Source: Neocallimastix lanati (nom. inval.)
Lineage: Eukaryota > Neocallimastigomycota > Neocallimastigomycetes > Neocallimastigales > Neocallimastigaceae
Direction of reading: 5' to 3'
NCBI GenBank assembly: GCA_016946835.1
Contig: JACVTC010000002.1
Coordinates: forward strand, 2,557,501 to 2,617,500
DNA: 60,000 nt
How positions within the stretch are numbered: the stretch's first letter is position 1; the number at the start of each line of letters is the position of its first letter. The notes under the pieces are model-generated. The model saw only the letters and a program-made list of their open reading frames with translations. It ran no database searches and was not told where the DNA came from. Below, one piece after another: positions 1 through 13,720 of the stretch. The translations under genes were made by a program, and so were the position numbers.

Positions 1-529
1 ATAAATAAATAGAAATAAATAAATAGAAATAAATAAATATATTATAAAAATAAATATATAAAAAAATAAATAAATAAATAGAAATAAATAAATAAATAAA
101 TTTTAATTAATATAATATTAATTAAAAATAAAAAAAATTTTTTTTTTATAAATTTTTTTATAATTATATAAAGTGTATATGTTTGAATGTATTAAATATT
201 TAAAAACTATTAAAACGATTTATTTCAACAAATTCTTTTTTTTTTTTTTTTTATTTTCTATTTTTTAATTTTATATAATGATTGTTGCTATAAAATAAAA
301 TAAGAATTAATGAATCATATATTTTCAATTCATTAACATTTTTCTTTTCTTTGCTCAACTGAGAGTAAAGTAGAAAGTAGATAATATAATATTTAAAAGA
401 ATTATTATAAGTAGCAAAAAAAAAAAAAAAAAAAGAATAAAACAGGTTTAAAAATAATTATACAACAATCGATAAATGAAAATTAAGAGAGTTGACTACT
501 TCCACTCAATATAATTCAAAATTCAAATA

Positions 530-606
<77 letters not shown>

Positions 607-628
607 GTAGTATTAGTATTATTATTAG

Positions 629-714
<86 letters not shown>

Positions 715-3321
715 TCCATCTTATTTAAAAGTTATAATTTTATTATTTTCATTCCAAACTTGAATAAAAATAAAAATAAAATATATAAAAATATTTATTA
801 TTCATTCATTTAATAGACATAATTAATATGATAAGAAAAAATATATAACTTATTTTATTAATAATTTATCTATTTATCTATTTATTTATTATCTATTATT
901 ATTATTTATTTATTTATTTATTACTATTATTATTTATTTATTTATTTATTTATTAGTCAGTAAAAAAAAAAAAACTTTAGAAAGTGGATTTAATTCCATA
1001 TTTAAATTTCTTTTCATTATAAACCAATATATATGATCATTCATTATATATATATATTATATATTTTTATATCTACAAAAATATAAATGAAATTAAATAT
1101 AAAATAAAAGATAATTAATTAAATTTTTTTTTTTTTTTTAATTTTTCTGATAATAATTAATTAAATTTTTTATTAAATAAAATAAATTTGAATGTTAATG
1201 TAAAAAATTAAAATTTTTTTTTCTATTTATTATTAGACTTTTCTTCCAATATATTTTCTATTTATTAATTCTCATTTAATATGTACAATAATAATATATT
1301 AACTTTATATATAAAATCATATTCATCTCAGAATTCAATATATATTAATATAGAAACACATTCAATAAATTATTAATTAAAGTTGAGTAATAAAAATTTA
1401 TCTAATTTGTTATTTATTTATTCATTTAATTATTAAATAAATAATTTATTAATTAATTATTTATTATAGTAAATAAATATTTATTTATATATCTATCTAT
1501 CTATCTTTCTATCTATCTTTTTATTTATTTATCTATTTATTTATTTAATATCTTTTTATTTATTTATTTATTTATTATATTTATATTTATATTTATTTAT
1601 TTATTAACTTTTTATTTATTTATTTATTTATTTATATATTTATATATTATTTATAGATATAAATAATGTGCTCTAAAGTATATAGATGGATTGATTGTAT
1701 AAAATCGATAATTAGTATGCCAATTGAGCCTACATGTAATTACAATTACACTACCTGTTAAATATTGGGGAATTTCAACTATAAATAGTTACTCCTATCT
1801 AGAATCAATAGAAAACATTAATTATTACCTTTTATAAAATTGAAAACCTCAAAAATGAAATATTGGTATTTGATACGGGAAAAAAAAATTCAGTCCAACT
1901 CATAACAGAACAAAAAAAAAAAAAAAAAAAGGATAGCCAAACAAGAAAAAAAAATAAAATAAATTTTAATATAATAAAATAAAAATAGTGTGTTTTTAAC
2001 TCTGTTTTTAACTCTATATACAATTATTATAAATAAAAATTAATATTATATCAATAAAAATGTTCTCTATTAAATTAAAGTCATTACTAAAAATTGCTTT
2101 GTTTATTTGTTCCTGTTTTAATGTCTCAAAATAATATCCATAAAAAACATTATACAAACTATATATAACTTAGATAGACTTTGATTTTATATATGGTATC
2201 AATTATATAACATACTAATTTATATAATTAGTTGATCGCTCCTTTAACATTTCTCTCATTTAATCGATGTCTACTTTACGTTATTGTGTTTTACTTGATA
2301 TAATTTACTTCAGCAACATTAAATACTTCATGATAACTCGGGTTTATGTTTTCTATACTTCTCACCCTTCGTAATTCCCACTCGTCATTAGCTCAGCTGG
2401 AAGCTTTATTAATAAAAATACTTATAAAAGTAGTAAAAACAATTATTGTATTCGTTTTTTTTTTTTCCATTAATTTCATTAGTTCATTTTTTTTTAATGT
2501 AAATAGATTATTCTAAGTTTTTATTTTATTTCATTTTATTTATTATAAATACAAGTCATTAAAATACATTAAAATACATTAAAATTACTAATATATTATA
2601 AATAGCTAGTCTTTTCCATTTTTTTATCCTGGTGGTTAGTACTCGGTGGCTAATACACATAAGGTGGATTGGTACTATTCTTATCTTCTTAGTTTATATG
2701 GGTTATTTTCTCAGTACCCCCGAGTTTTCCCTATAAATGAAGTTGGAAGTTTGTTCGTCATGATAAATATGATTTACATATTATCTTGGACTCCACTCAG
2801 GCCTTGTGTTAAGATTCTGCATAATTAGGATGAGTAAAAGAATACTATAATACATTACATGCACTAATAAATCTAGTAAATTGAGAAGAACAAAATATTA
2901 ATCTTGATAAAAAGTATGAAAGTCCACTGACTTTGTACCAGCCACATTTCGGGGCATGTGACTGTTAAAGGATTATTGTTTTGAGATAAAGAAACGAGGG
3001 TAGACGCCGAACTGGTATGATCAATTATCAAGTATTGTTGCTGTATAATGTAGTATATATACTTGTTGTGGTCCACATATATTGAATATTACATTGCCAA
3101 GGTTGTTCTGATAGTAAATATAAATATATAAATAATAATATAAAAGTTTAAAAATAAAAAATAAAAAAAACTATAATTAGCTTAATTAAATTTCTTTTAT
3201 TTTTTATTTTTTATTTTTTATTTTTTAAAATTTATAAAGATTAATATTAATTTATCCTTATTTAGTAATGAATATTGTTTCATTAAAAAAAATTTTTGAC
3301 TGTTTATTAAAAATAATATTT

Positions 3322-3353
<32 letters not shown>

Positions 3354-4522
3354 TACAAATAATTATTTATAAAATAATAAAATAGAAATATATAATTAAA
3401 ATAATGAGCATAATTAATGAATAAAAAGAATAAAATTATGCTTTATTTATATATTTATTATTAATAATTAAAAAGATTTATAATTTTATCGATTAAGAAG
3501 AATAAAATGATATAAAACATAGATGATACAAATTACAAATCAACACTCCCAATATTATTCCATCTATTTATTAATAAAAGTAAATTCCATCCTAATTCTA
3601 CTTTTTAATAATAATTAATAAATATGATATATGAGAATAGTAGTTTAAAATAAAAGTAAATAAATAAAATCAAATTTCATCTATTTTAGATAGTGAAAAA
3701 CAGATTAATGAATATATTTTTATGCTTATTTTTGGTGGAATAATGGACTTTTGGGTTTCTTTTTTTTGAACTTGGAATAAACTTTATTTAATAATATTTT
3801 TTACAATCTCTAATAAATCATCTACTGTTATTAAAGTACAGATAATAAACACTCATGATTTACATATATGGACTTATGTAATTATTTATATAAATACTTC
3901 TTAGAAGTTGATTACACCTACAAAAGTTTAAATATTAATAATTATTATTTATTTAATGTCAATTTTTTTTTTTTTTTTAAAAAAAAAATTTTTATATTAA
4001 ATTTATTTTATAATGATTTATTGTTTTTTTTTTTTTTTTTTTTTTTTTTTTTGATTTATTTTTAATAATTTAATAATGTTTTTATTTTAATTCTCAAGGT
4101 ATTTATATAATAATATAAATATGCCTTGAAATTCTATTTTATTCTATTTTTCATTTATTTTATTTTATTATATTATTATATATATATATATATATTTTAT
4201 AATAATAAATTTATAAATTTATAGATTGGTATATTACAAAAGTAAATTTAAAAAATAAAAAAATAAAAAAATAAAAAATAAAAAATATTCATATAAAGAA
4301 AAAATTGAATAGAATTTTTGATTGTCAAATAGTAATTTTTTTTTTTTGTTAAATAATTAATTTATATTTAATAAAATTATTAATTAAATCCTTCACACTA
4401 AGTACTATTAATTGTATATAAATTTATATAAAAAAAGAAAAATAAAATAAAAAAAAAAGTTTTAAAGTAATTAAAATTTATCAATCACTAATTTTGATTG
4501 ATAATATGGATTCTTTTTGTAT
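1..4522. other. AT-rich intergenic region with one higher-complexity island
   Basis: No supportable gene. The sequence is mostly ATTT/AAAT short repeats, poly(A)/(T) and TA runs. Segments at about 1670-1830, 2090-2420 and 2620-3120 have clearly more normal composition and contain short open stretches on both strands (for example + 2646-2828 and - 2873-3076), but I recognise no family in them. They may be old mobile-element remains. A small imperfect hairpin built on TCAAGG...CCTTGA lies at 4093-4129, about 390 bp beyond the 3' end of the next gene. Confidence 0.6.
558..712. repeat. (ATT)n microsatellite, interrupted
   Basis: About 155 bp of ATT trinucleotides with a few GTA interruptions in the middle. 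On the minus strand it reads as a poly-Asn open frame, which is a by-product of the repeat. Confidence 0.9.
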
Positions 4523-6451
4523 TTACTGTTTTTTATTATTTTTGATTTTAAATTTTTTTCATACGAAGATAATGATGGTAACTTTACTTTAGAAGATGAA
4601 ACTCTAAAAATAATTATATATATATAATAAAATAAAAATATTATTAAAATAAATTATATAAATATTCTTTTAATTAATCATAAATATAATTTAAAATTAT
4701 TCATTCTATATTTAAATTTCGTTTTATATTCATATTTTTTTCTTTATATTAATTTTTTTTTAATTTATTAGTTACTAATATATAAAATCTATTATTATTA
4801 TTATTATTATATCTTTATAATAACTATTATTAAGACTTTTTTGATAATTATTATTATTGATTATTAAAAAAAAAAAAAAAAAAAAATAGGAATAAAACTT
4901 ACTTTGTCTTATCTGAATCACGATAAACTTTATCATAGGTCATTTTATATTTAGTAGGGGGGTTAGGGGTTATAATACGAGGTTGTAGTTTTTCTCTGGA
5001 TAAAGAGGATGGTTGAATGGGTAGAAACATATTTTCACAGTCACTCGAAAATTTTATATCAATTTTCTTATACTTTGAATTAGATAATATTTTAAGATTA
5101 TTGATGGATTTATCATCTTTTATATTTAAAATCTCATTAAGATAGTTAAGTTTTTCCGATATTTTTTGATTCGCATCAAATGCTTCATCTGTACTGGTTT
5201 CATTACTACTGTTTTTGCTTTTATTCTCTTCTTCTTTGGGGCTAATTTTACTAGATTTGTTATTATTCTCATTGTTTCTTTCATTTGTTGTAATGTCTTC
5301 TTCTTTGCTTTCAGTTTTATTATCTTCATTTGTTTCTTTCATTTCATTACTTTCATGACTACTAGAATTATTTTCAATATTTTCATTACTTTCATTATCT
5401 TCTTGGCTACCATCATTGTTTTCATTATTTTCATCACTTTTAGGACTTTCATTACCTTCATTGCTACTCTCACTGTTTTCATTATTTTCATCAATAATTT
5501 CATTCACTTCTTCATTATTATTATTTCCATCTTCTTCAATGACTTTATTCTCATCCGTAGATGCCTCACTATTTTCATTATTGCTTTCGATATTGTCTTC
5601 ATTTTGAGTTGGAGTTTCATTATCTTGAATGAGATCTTCAACCCCCCTGTTTTTAATTACTATACTTTCATTTGATTTATCTTTTTTAACTTCTTCATTT
5701 ACCATGTTATCCTTATTATTAGAAACATCATCAGGAGTACCAGTACTCCATTCCTCTATATTTTTATTCTTATTATTTATATAATTTATATAATTTACAT
5801 TGGTTAATGGTGGTGGGGGATCGGAGAGACTAAGTTTATTAATAATTTTTAAATTTTCTAATTTATATTCTAATAATTCTAAATTTAAAGAATTAGTTTT
5901 CTCTTCAACATAGATGGTGGGAATGATCTTATTTGGCATTTCTTTCAATTTTGTTGTCGTGGTATTGGATATCGAACGTTTCATCTTATTTAATGATGGA
6001 TTACTGTTATTAAGATAATTGGGAGTCATGGTGGCCGATTTATTTACAAGTTTAGCATAGGGATCATTATTGATTCCTTTAGTGATGGAGTCGATAAGTT
6101 CTTTATTTTCAGCGATGGGAACAACACCATTAATATAATAAGAATATTTATAGTCTTTCATATATTTTTCTTGTTGACTTTCTAAATTTCGTATCACTTC
6201 TAAGGCATGGTCATATTTTGCTTTCATTTGGGCCGATTTTCTTTGTTCCTCCACCAATGCACTAATACATTCTCTTACGGTAATTTCAGCATTCCTAACC
6301 TGCTTATTTAATAATAAAATTTTTTCATTCACTGTCGTTGATTTCAACATAATTAAGGCTTGTCTTTCTTTAATTCGATTATAACTTTCATTATAATCTT
6401 CAATATGAGGATTATAATGAGTCTTTGTGAAAAAATATTCATTCATAATTC

Positions 6452-6522
<71 letters not shown>

Positions 6523-6703
6523 ATGATGATTTAATGATAATTTCCATAGTATTATAGAAATAAAACGTATGGTATTTTTTTTATTGATATGATATAAAAA
6601 AAATATAAAGGTAATGAAAAATAATATATATATAAATATAAAAAAATATTTATATATAATTAATATTAAAAAAAATTTTAATATTATTAAATTTTATTAT
6701 TTT

Positions 6704-6745
<42 letters not shown>

Positions 6746-8052
6746 TAGATATATATATATTTAAATATATTTTATTTGTTAATATTTATACTTTTATTTT
6801 CAACTTACTCTAATGGATTAACATTTTCTTCAATTTTAACTTCTTTCTTTGATTCTAATCCTACTTCTAACAAATTACTTTGAATTTTAGTTTTTTCAAT
6901 GAGTTCTTCTTTTAAAATAGGTTTACCGAAGACTGTAACTCGATGGGGATTTCCTTCCTTATCAAAGGATATGCCACACCGATTACAAACATCATTTAGG
7001 GTCTTCTTCCTTACATATTTCATATTTTTATTGTAACAATCTACACTATTTCTTAGCTTCTTAATTTCTTCCTTCTGATACAAAATTTTTCTTTGTAGTT
7101 CTTGCTTTTGTTCAATTAATTTTTCAATTATATTATTTTGTTTATCTAATAAAATATCATTAAATTGATTATAGATCCCTATTTCACTCAATCGATCCTT
7201 TATTAAAGTAATATCATTATACGTCATACTATTCAATAAATTTATAAAATTATCCTTTGTCATCGTGGCTATTGTAAAATTATCTTGACTATCCTCATCA
7301 TTTATTGTTTCTTCACTTCCATTCTTTTGATTTAACTTTTCTTTCTTTTTATTTTCGATGTGCTCTTGAAGTTTTATCATATTTTCTTCCGATGATGACT
7401 TATTATTCTTGGTAATATTGGAATAGATACTGGTATAGTTAAAGATAGAGGATAGATTATCCTTGGCTTTATTTTCATCAATACCTAATGTCACTGATTC
7501 TTCACTATCTCTCTGGGATATTTTTGAATTATTTCGACTATTTGAACTTTGTGAGTTTCTACTCGATGGCTCTTCATCAAAAGATGCTCTGGAATCCTTT
7601 TCATCATCATTTACTGAATATGAATTATTATTGGAATTTGAGTTTGGATAGTCATTCTCCTCAATATTACCTTCCATTTCTCCAATTTCATTTTCATTTT
7701 CATTTTCATTTTCATTTTCATTTTCATTTATACTTTTATCCTCATTTTCATTATCATCATTATATTCATTTTCATTTGTTGTACTATTATTATCAACATT
7801 ACTAAGTTTACTACTACTACTACGTTTCAAAATTTCTATATTATTTACTGAATCATTCTCATCATTATTTTCATTCATTTCATTTTCATCAGTATCTATC
7901 ATAATGTTACTTCCAGGTATGCTAATTTTACCTAAATCTACAGATGATTCTTGATTATTATTTTCATCTTCATCTATTTCTTGTACACTTTCATTAACAT
8001 CTTGACTTCTATTATTTGAGATTTGTTCGTTTGATTGATCATCCGATTCCAT
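4523..8052 (-). CDS. Acidic, Asn/Glu/Ser-rich coiled-coil protein, 3 exons, function unknown
   Basis: Model: exons 8052-6809, 6450-4903 and 4604-4523, giving 957 residues (2874 nt with stop). The first two large open frames each run straight into a GTAAGT donor. Phases agree at both junctions (GA|A and AA|A), so I join what could be read as two genes. The last exon adds 26 residues ending GKKFKIKNNKKQ. The first ~200 residues are acidic and repetitive, including an Asn-Glu hexanucleotide-encoded run. Residues ~295-345 look like a coiled coil (KLIEQKQELQRKILYQKEEI), followed by a lone CNRCG. Residues ~435-520 form a second helical stretch (AEITVRECISALVEEQRKSA). A very acidic Glu/Asn/Ser segment and a basic tail end the protein. 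I do not recognise the family; a cytoskeletal or flagellar role would be a guess from its neighbours only. If the first junction is wrong, the region holds two genes of about 415 and 541 residues. Confidence 0.72.
6451..6808 (-). repeat. Intron 1 of the acidic coiled-coil gene, with (ATT)n and poly(T) tracts
   Basis: This 358-bp stretch runs from GTAAGT at 6808 to AG at 6452-6451. It contains an ATT microsatellite at about 6453-6521 immediately before the acceptor and a long homopolymer pair near 6710-6746. Read on the coding strand, the acceptor is AAT repeats, then AAAAAG, then the exon. Confidence 0.65.
7683..7728 (-). repeat. Coding hexanucleotide repeat (Asn-Glu)n
   Basis: Seven or so copies of TTTTCA on the plus strand read as alternating Asn and Glu codons in exon 1 of the acidic protein. 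The repeat is in frame and probably length-variable. Confidence 0.85.
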
Positions 8053-8114
8053 AATACCTTCCTTACTTTAATATATAGATATATCTATATTTATATATGA
8101 TTTTTTATCTATTT

Positions 8115-8146
<32 letters not shown>

Positions 8147-8309
8147 TTTTATTATTTTTTATTTATTTTTAATTAAAATATTTTTGTTATTTATTTGTTA
8201 ACAATTAATTATAGCAAAAATAAAAATATTAAATAAAAAAAAAAAAAAAAAAAATTCCTGTACTTTTTACTAATATTATCTAATTATTAATTATATATAT
8301 AGATATACA

Positions 8310-8351
<42 letters not shown>

Positions 8352-9306
8352 TAAAAATGTCTTACATATGAAGTATTATTAATATTTTTAATTATATAAT
8401 AAATAACCTTTTTTGATCTTTTTTAAAAAGAAAATAATATATAAAAAAAAAAAATATATTTGAAAAAAAAAATAATATTAAAAAAAAAAAAAAAAACTTT
8501 TTTTTTATCTTAATTAAAACCTTAATATTAATAATTAATAACATATAACATTAAATTAAATCCCATATTAAATGTTATTATAAACAAAATTTTTATATTA
8601 TAATATCTCATTTTTAATTTGGAAAAAAAAAATTATTATTCTTTTTTATATATTTATTAAAAAATTAAATAAAAATGAGATAAAAAAGAAGTTTTTCATG
8701 TATAATAAATGTATAAAAATATATTTAATGAATTTTACATATAAATAAATAAATAAATAAATAGACAAATAAATAATAATAATAATAAAAATAATAATAA
8801 AATAATTAACTTTTAATCAAATGATACATATTATTTTTATATACATTTTTTTTTTCATATCATATATAATATATTTAATAATGGAATATGAAGAATTTAA
8901 AAAATTTTATTACTTGGACTAATTTCTATAAATATCTTTTGATTATATATTTATATCCCCTTTCCTCTTCATTAAAAAAAATTATAGATTCGCTGGATAT
9001 AATATATAATTATATATATTTTTTAAATATAATTTAAGCAATATATGATATTGATATAATAATTAGAAAAAAAAAAAAAAATTTACAAAAAATTATATTT
9101 GAAATTATTTCTAATATATAAATAATAAAAAATATATATATATATTATATATATATATTTTTTTCCAAATTAAAATTAAATATATATATATTTATATATA
9201 ATTTTTAGTAATAATAGTTAGTAATAATAGTTATTCCTTTAATATTATTATTTAAATATTAATAATATTAATAAAAGGTTTTATTTTCATACTCTTTATT
9301 GAAGTA

Positions 9307-9348
<42 letters not shown>

Positions 9349-10026
9349 AATATTAAAAAATACAATATATAAATTTAAAACAGGATATATAAAAAAAAAT
9401 TTTTTTTCTGATATTATTATTTATTAATTTTTTATTAATTATTATAAATTATGTACCACTCATCATATTTTCTTTTTAACAAGTTCTTCTTCTTTTTAAA
9501 TAATAATAATAATAAAATAATAAATAAATATCATCTTTATTGAAAAATAGTAAAAAAAAAAAAATAATGAAATAAAAAATATAATAAATTTATATATATA
9601 TATATTTTCTAGTTTATTTGTTCCATTGATAAATGTATATATATATTGAAAATTAAGAATTCATCATAAAAATAATTTTTTTTTAATATATATATTATTA
9701 TTCATAATAAATGTTTTATTAATAATAATAATAAAGTGGTATATATAAAATAAACAAAATAAAAACGTATAAAAATTCTTTTATTCCCTCGTTATTTTTA
9801 TTATTATTATTATTATTATTTTTTATTTCATAACTTCTTAAAAAAAAAAAGAGGAAATATAATAAAAAAAAAGTTATATTAAAATAATTACTTATATTAA
9901 CAGTTTATTACATTTTATGAAATAAAATATTAATTATATATATATATTAATTTATATATAATATTTATTCAAAAATGTTTTTTAATAATAATAATAATAA
10001 TAATAATTTTTATTATATTAAAATTA

Positions 10027-10057
<31 letters not shown>

Positions 10058-10296
10058 AGTAATTATCTTTCTTGTATAATAATCAGTAATATTACTTTTT
10101 TAGAATTATTTTTTATCAGTATGAACAAATAATATATTAGATATAAAATATATCTATATTTAAAAATTTTATTTTAGAGGTGATTTTTTATAAAAGATCT
10201 ATGAAAAAAAAATAATAATAATTAAATAAAAACATAAATCTATTATTTACAATTTTTAATAATAAAAGATAATATATATATAAATATAAGAGAATG

Positions 10297-10346
<50 letters not shown>

Positions 10347-11108
10347 TAATAACAAATATTTGATAAAAAAAAAATTTTTTTTTTTTTTTTTTTTTTTTTG
10401 AAAAAATTAAAAAAATTATAAAAATTTTAATTTTTAATCCAAACAAATTCATTATTTAATTATTAAAATATTTTAGATTTAAAACATAAAAAAAAAAAAG
10501 AAAGTTGGTTTTTTTTTTTTTTTTTTTTGATTTTTTGATTTTTTTTATTAAAATATTAAAAAAAATAAACAAATTTATTATATTGAGGATATTTAAAAAA
10601 AAAGTTTTTTTTTTTTTGTTTTTTGTTTTTGTTTAATTATAATTTCAGTAAACTCTAACTTTTTTATTATTTTTATTATTGTTATTATTATTATTTGAAC
10701 AATCATTATTATTAAATATTAATATGAAAATAATAATAACAATAATAATAAATTTACATATGTATTAGATTATTAAACTATTTTTTTTTTTTTATTTTTT
10801 ACTTTTTATTTTTTATTTTTTATTTTTTATTTTATTTTTATTTTATTTCATTTTATTTTATTTTATTTTTTTTAAAAAAAAAATTTATATTTTTTTGTTC
10901 AAAAAAATAAATACAGGAGTAGTATTAATATATATAATAAAAAAAAAAAAAAATTAAAATAATAAATATATAGAGAAAAACGAAAATATAATAGAAATTA
11001 TTTTGTTTAGAGATTAAAAAGCAAAACAGTACATAGAGAAAAAGGCAAAAAAAAATAATCAAAAAGAAAAAAAAAATAATTAAATAATAAATAATAAAGC
11101 AAAAATAT

Positions 11109-11142
<34 letters not shown>

Positions 11143-11311
11143 AAGAATATATACATCATTCAGTCTTTCTTAAATAAAAAATAATTAAAAAAAAAAAATT
11201 TTTTTTTTTTCTTTTTTTTTGTTTTTTTTTTTTTCTTTGTTTTTTAAAATAAATAAATAAATATATATATATATATAAATATATTAATTTATAAATACTA
11301 TTAACGAAAAA
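8053..11311. other. Intergenic region between divergent genes
   Basis: About 3.3 kb separates the start of the minus-strand acidic protein gene from the start of the plus-strand CFAP77-like gene. I see no coding region. It contains TA runs, ATT/AAT repeats and several very long homopolymers, including 38 T at 8313-8350 and 43 A at 10300-10342. Both promoters must lie here, but no motif stands out from the background. Confidence 0.7.
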
Positions 11312-11907
11312 ATGAGTTCAACTCGTCAAGAAACAAGAATTAATGATAAAACTTCAAGTAAAAATTAAAAAAAAAATTTTTTTTTTTTTTTTTTATTGTT
11401 TTATAGTTTAATGATATTCTTTTCATAACTTTTTTTTTTTTTTTTTTCTTTCTTTTCTATATTTAATAAATTATATTATTAATGATAGAGAAATAAATAT
11501 ATACAAATATAAATGTCTTGATATCTTAATATATTTTATATTATTATTGAATTGGAATACTGTATTAATTTTTTTTTAAATTTTTTGTATTCTTTTTGTA
11601 TTTTTCATTTTTATACCTTTTATATATATATATATTATATATAATATATAATAACTTGAACTAAATTTCTTTCTTATAAATAATAATAATAATAATAATA
11701 ATAAAAAGATAAAAAGAAGGTAATTAGTCCTCAAGAAGTTTATCGAAACAGAAGAAAGGTAGTACTTCCTTCAGATAAAGACCCAGAATATACTTATGGT
11801 GATCCAACAAGGTATTGCTTTATAAGAAAGAAATAGCTTAATCATATCAATTGTATTAATATTAATAATAATTGTTAATTATACTTGATTTATTAATAAT
11901 TATACTC

Positions 11908-11939
<32 letters not shown>

Positions 11940-13065
11940 TTCTCCATCTATTGGATATATAAAATATTATGTATATATGTATATATAAAAAAAAAAAAAA
12001 AAAAAAAAATTAGACCTCCTTCACCATTCCATAAAGTTATTTCTTATCATTATTATAGAGAATTTGAAAAGAAACAAGAAGAAAACAAACAATTAGAATT
12101 ATTGCATAAAAAGAAGGTAAAATCTCCTTTTTAATTTTTTTTTTTTCTGTTATTCATCTTTTTTTTTTTCATTTACTTTGTTTCAAAAAATTTATGAATT
12201 TATATATTTATATATATATACATTTTAATATTTTACTTTATTTAAGAAGTTTGTAACCATAAAAATTGAAATAATATTTATTAATTTTTAATATATATAT
12301 ATATATTGATTTATTCTATTATAATAAATAAAAATATTAATTTAAATATAATCATTTCCTTCTCAAAAATGTATAATAACAAAAAAAAAAAAAAAAAAAA
12401 AAAAAAATGACTTCAAATTTAAAAATTAAAAAAAAAAAAAAAAAATTAATATTAAATTTGCTTATCATGGAACATACAATTAATTCCTTCGTAATATTGA
12501 AAAAATATATACATGGATAATACGAATAAAAAAAAATAATAATACAAAAAAAATTATAAAAATAATATAAAAAAAAAATATAAATTTATAAAAAAAAAAA
12601 AAAATACGACAAAAAAAAAAAAAAAAAATTTAATAGTTAAGACATGAACATTATGAAAGAATGGCTGCTACAGCTAATTTATTAAGTAATTTATCAACAA
12701 AAAGAGTACAAAAGAAAGAAGAAGAAGATCCTAAAAACTTATTTAAAATGAGTAAATTTAGCCATGCTCAACCAAAGGTAGATTCATGGTGGACAGTTCC
12801 ACCAGGTTCAAAAACCATTGCTATGATGGATGAATATGATGCTCATGATGCCACAGTACATCATCCACCACCACCACTAAAACGTCAAAATGGTCAAGAA
12901 ATAACCGAAGAATATAAGGAGTATATAGAAGAAATACCTAAAGATCATAACAACAATGATAATAATATTAGCTCTCCTCCTCCTGAAGCTACTGCTACCA
13001 CTCAACCAGAAATAACAGAAGAAGTACATGATCCTCAAACCCAAGAAATAACAGAAGATTTATAA
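11312..13065 (+). CDS. Small CFAP77-like axonemal protein, 4 exons
   Basis: Model: exons 11312-11357, 11709-11811, 12014-12116 and 12637-13065, giving 226 residues with matching phases at all junctions. The N-terminal half holds EYTYGDPTRPPSPFHKVIS followed by a charged helix (YYREFEKKQEENKQLELLHK). The middle holds DPKNLFKMSKFSHAQPKVDS. From memory, CFAP77 (DUF4483), a flagellar microtubule inner protein, has a YG-x-x-x-RPxTP box, a following helix and a conserved W/F-x-M-x-x-F...V segment in the same order, so I call this CFAP77-like with moderate confidence. Residues ~135-226 are a Pro/Glu/Thr-rich tail that is probably disordered. Intron acceptors follow poly(A) or AAT repeats. The gene is divergent from the gene at 4523-8052 and convergent with the DUF4200 gene at 15561-19147. 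It could instead be another small axonemal protein. Confidence 0.7.
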
Positions 13066-13550
13066 ATTTACATAAAATACTAAAAAAAAAAAATAAATAA
13101 AAAAAAGAATAAATATATACATTATATATATTATTTCAATTACAAAAAAAAAAAAAAATAATAATAATAATATATGTTAATATATTATAATATAATATTT
13201 AATAAGATTTACATTTATTTTTTTTTTTTTCAAGAGAAATAGATTTACAAAATAAAAAAAAAAAAAAAATTGTTTTTTTGTTAATAAATATTTTTTTTAC
13301 ATCATTTTTTTTGTTTTAGAATATAAATGTTTACAAAAAAATATAAATAAAATATAGTTTAAAATATTTACTTTTTTTTTTTTTTTTTATTTTTTTAGAA
13401 AAATTAAATTAATAAAATAATAATAATAATAATAATCGTTTTATTAGAAAATTTTAATTTTACAAAATAAAAAAAATTTACAATAAAAAAAGAAAAAAAA
13501 ATAATTGTTTTAATAGAAAATTTATATTTACAATATAAAAATAAATAAAA

Positions 13551-13585
<35 letters not shown>

Positions 13586-13720
13586 TTCAAAATGAAAAGA
13601 AGTACTTTAAAAATTTTTTCATATTTATTTATCATTTTTGTTTAGGAAAAATAAAATTTTCAAAATAAAAATTATGCTTTTTCATAAATTATATATATAT
13701 ATATATATTTATTTTTTTTT
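13066..13720. other. Intergenic, homopolymer-rich
   Basis: Downstream region of the CFAP77-like gene. It consists of poly(A) and poly(T) tracts with the word TTTTATTAGAAAATTT repeated in variants. Nothing coding. Confidence 0.7.

Noticed and set aside
1-115. Telomere-like repeat at the window edge (AAATAAATAG units)
   Set aside because: Simple AAAT/AAATAG repeats occur throughout the window; no G-rich telomeric unit.
516-719. Open frame of poly-Asn
   Set aside because: Produced entirely by the ATT microsatellite.
1700-1830. Weak copia-like reading on the minus strand (SIGILIIDF-like)
   Set aside because: Only a few residues match and no neighbouring copia motif could be found.
2380-2405. 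tRNA-like A-box (ATTAGCTCAGCTGG)
   Set aside because: No B-box (GGTTCGANTCC) or cloverleaf follows within tRNA distance; downstream is poly-AT. A similar word at 2631-2646 (GTGGTTAGTACTCGG) also has no B-box.
4899-4902. TAA read as the true stop of the acidic protein
   Set aside because: The stop lies inside a GTAAGT donor and a phase-matched terminal exon with its own stop exists at 4604-4523.
5166-5675. Plus-strand open frames antisense to the acidic protein gene (also 5416-5607 and 7463-7805)
   Set aside because: Shadows of Glu/Asn/Ser-rich codons; Phe/Ile/Leu composition and no splice or start context.
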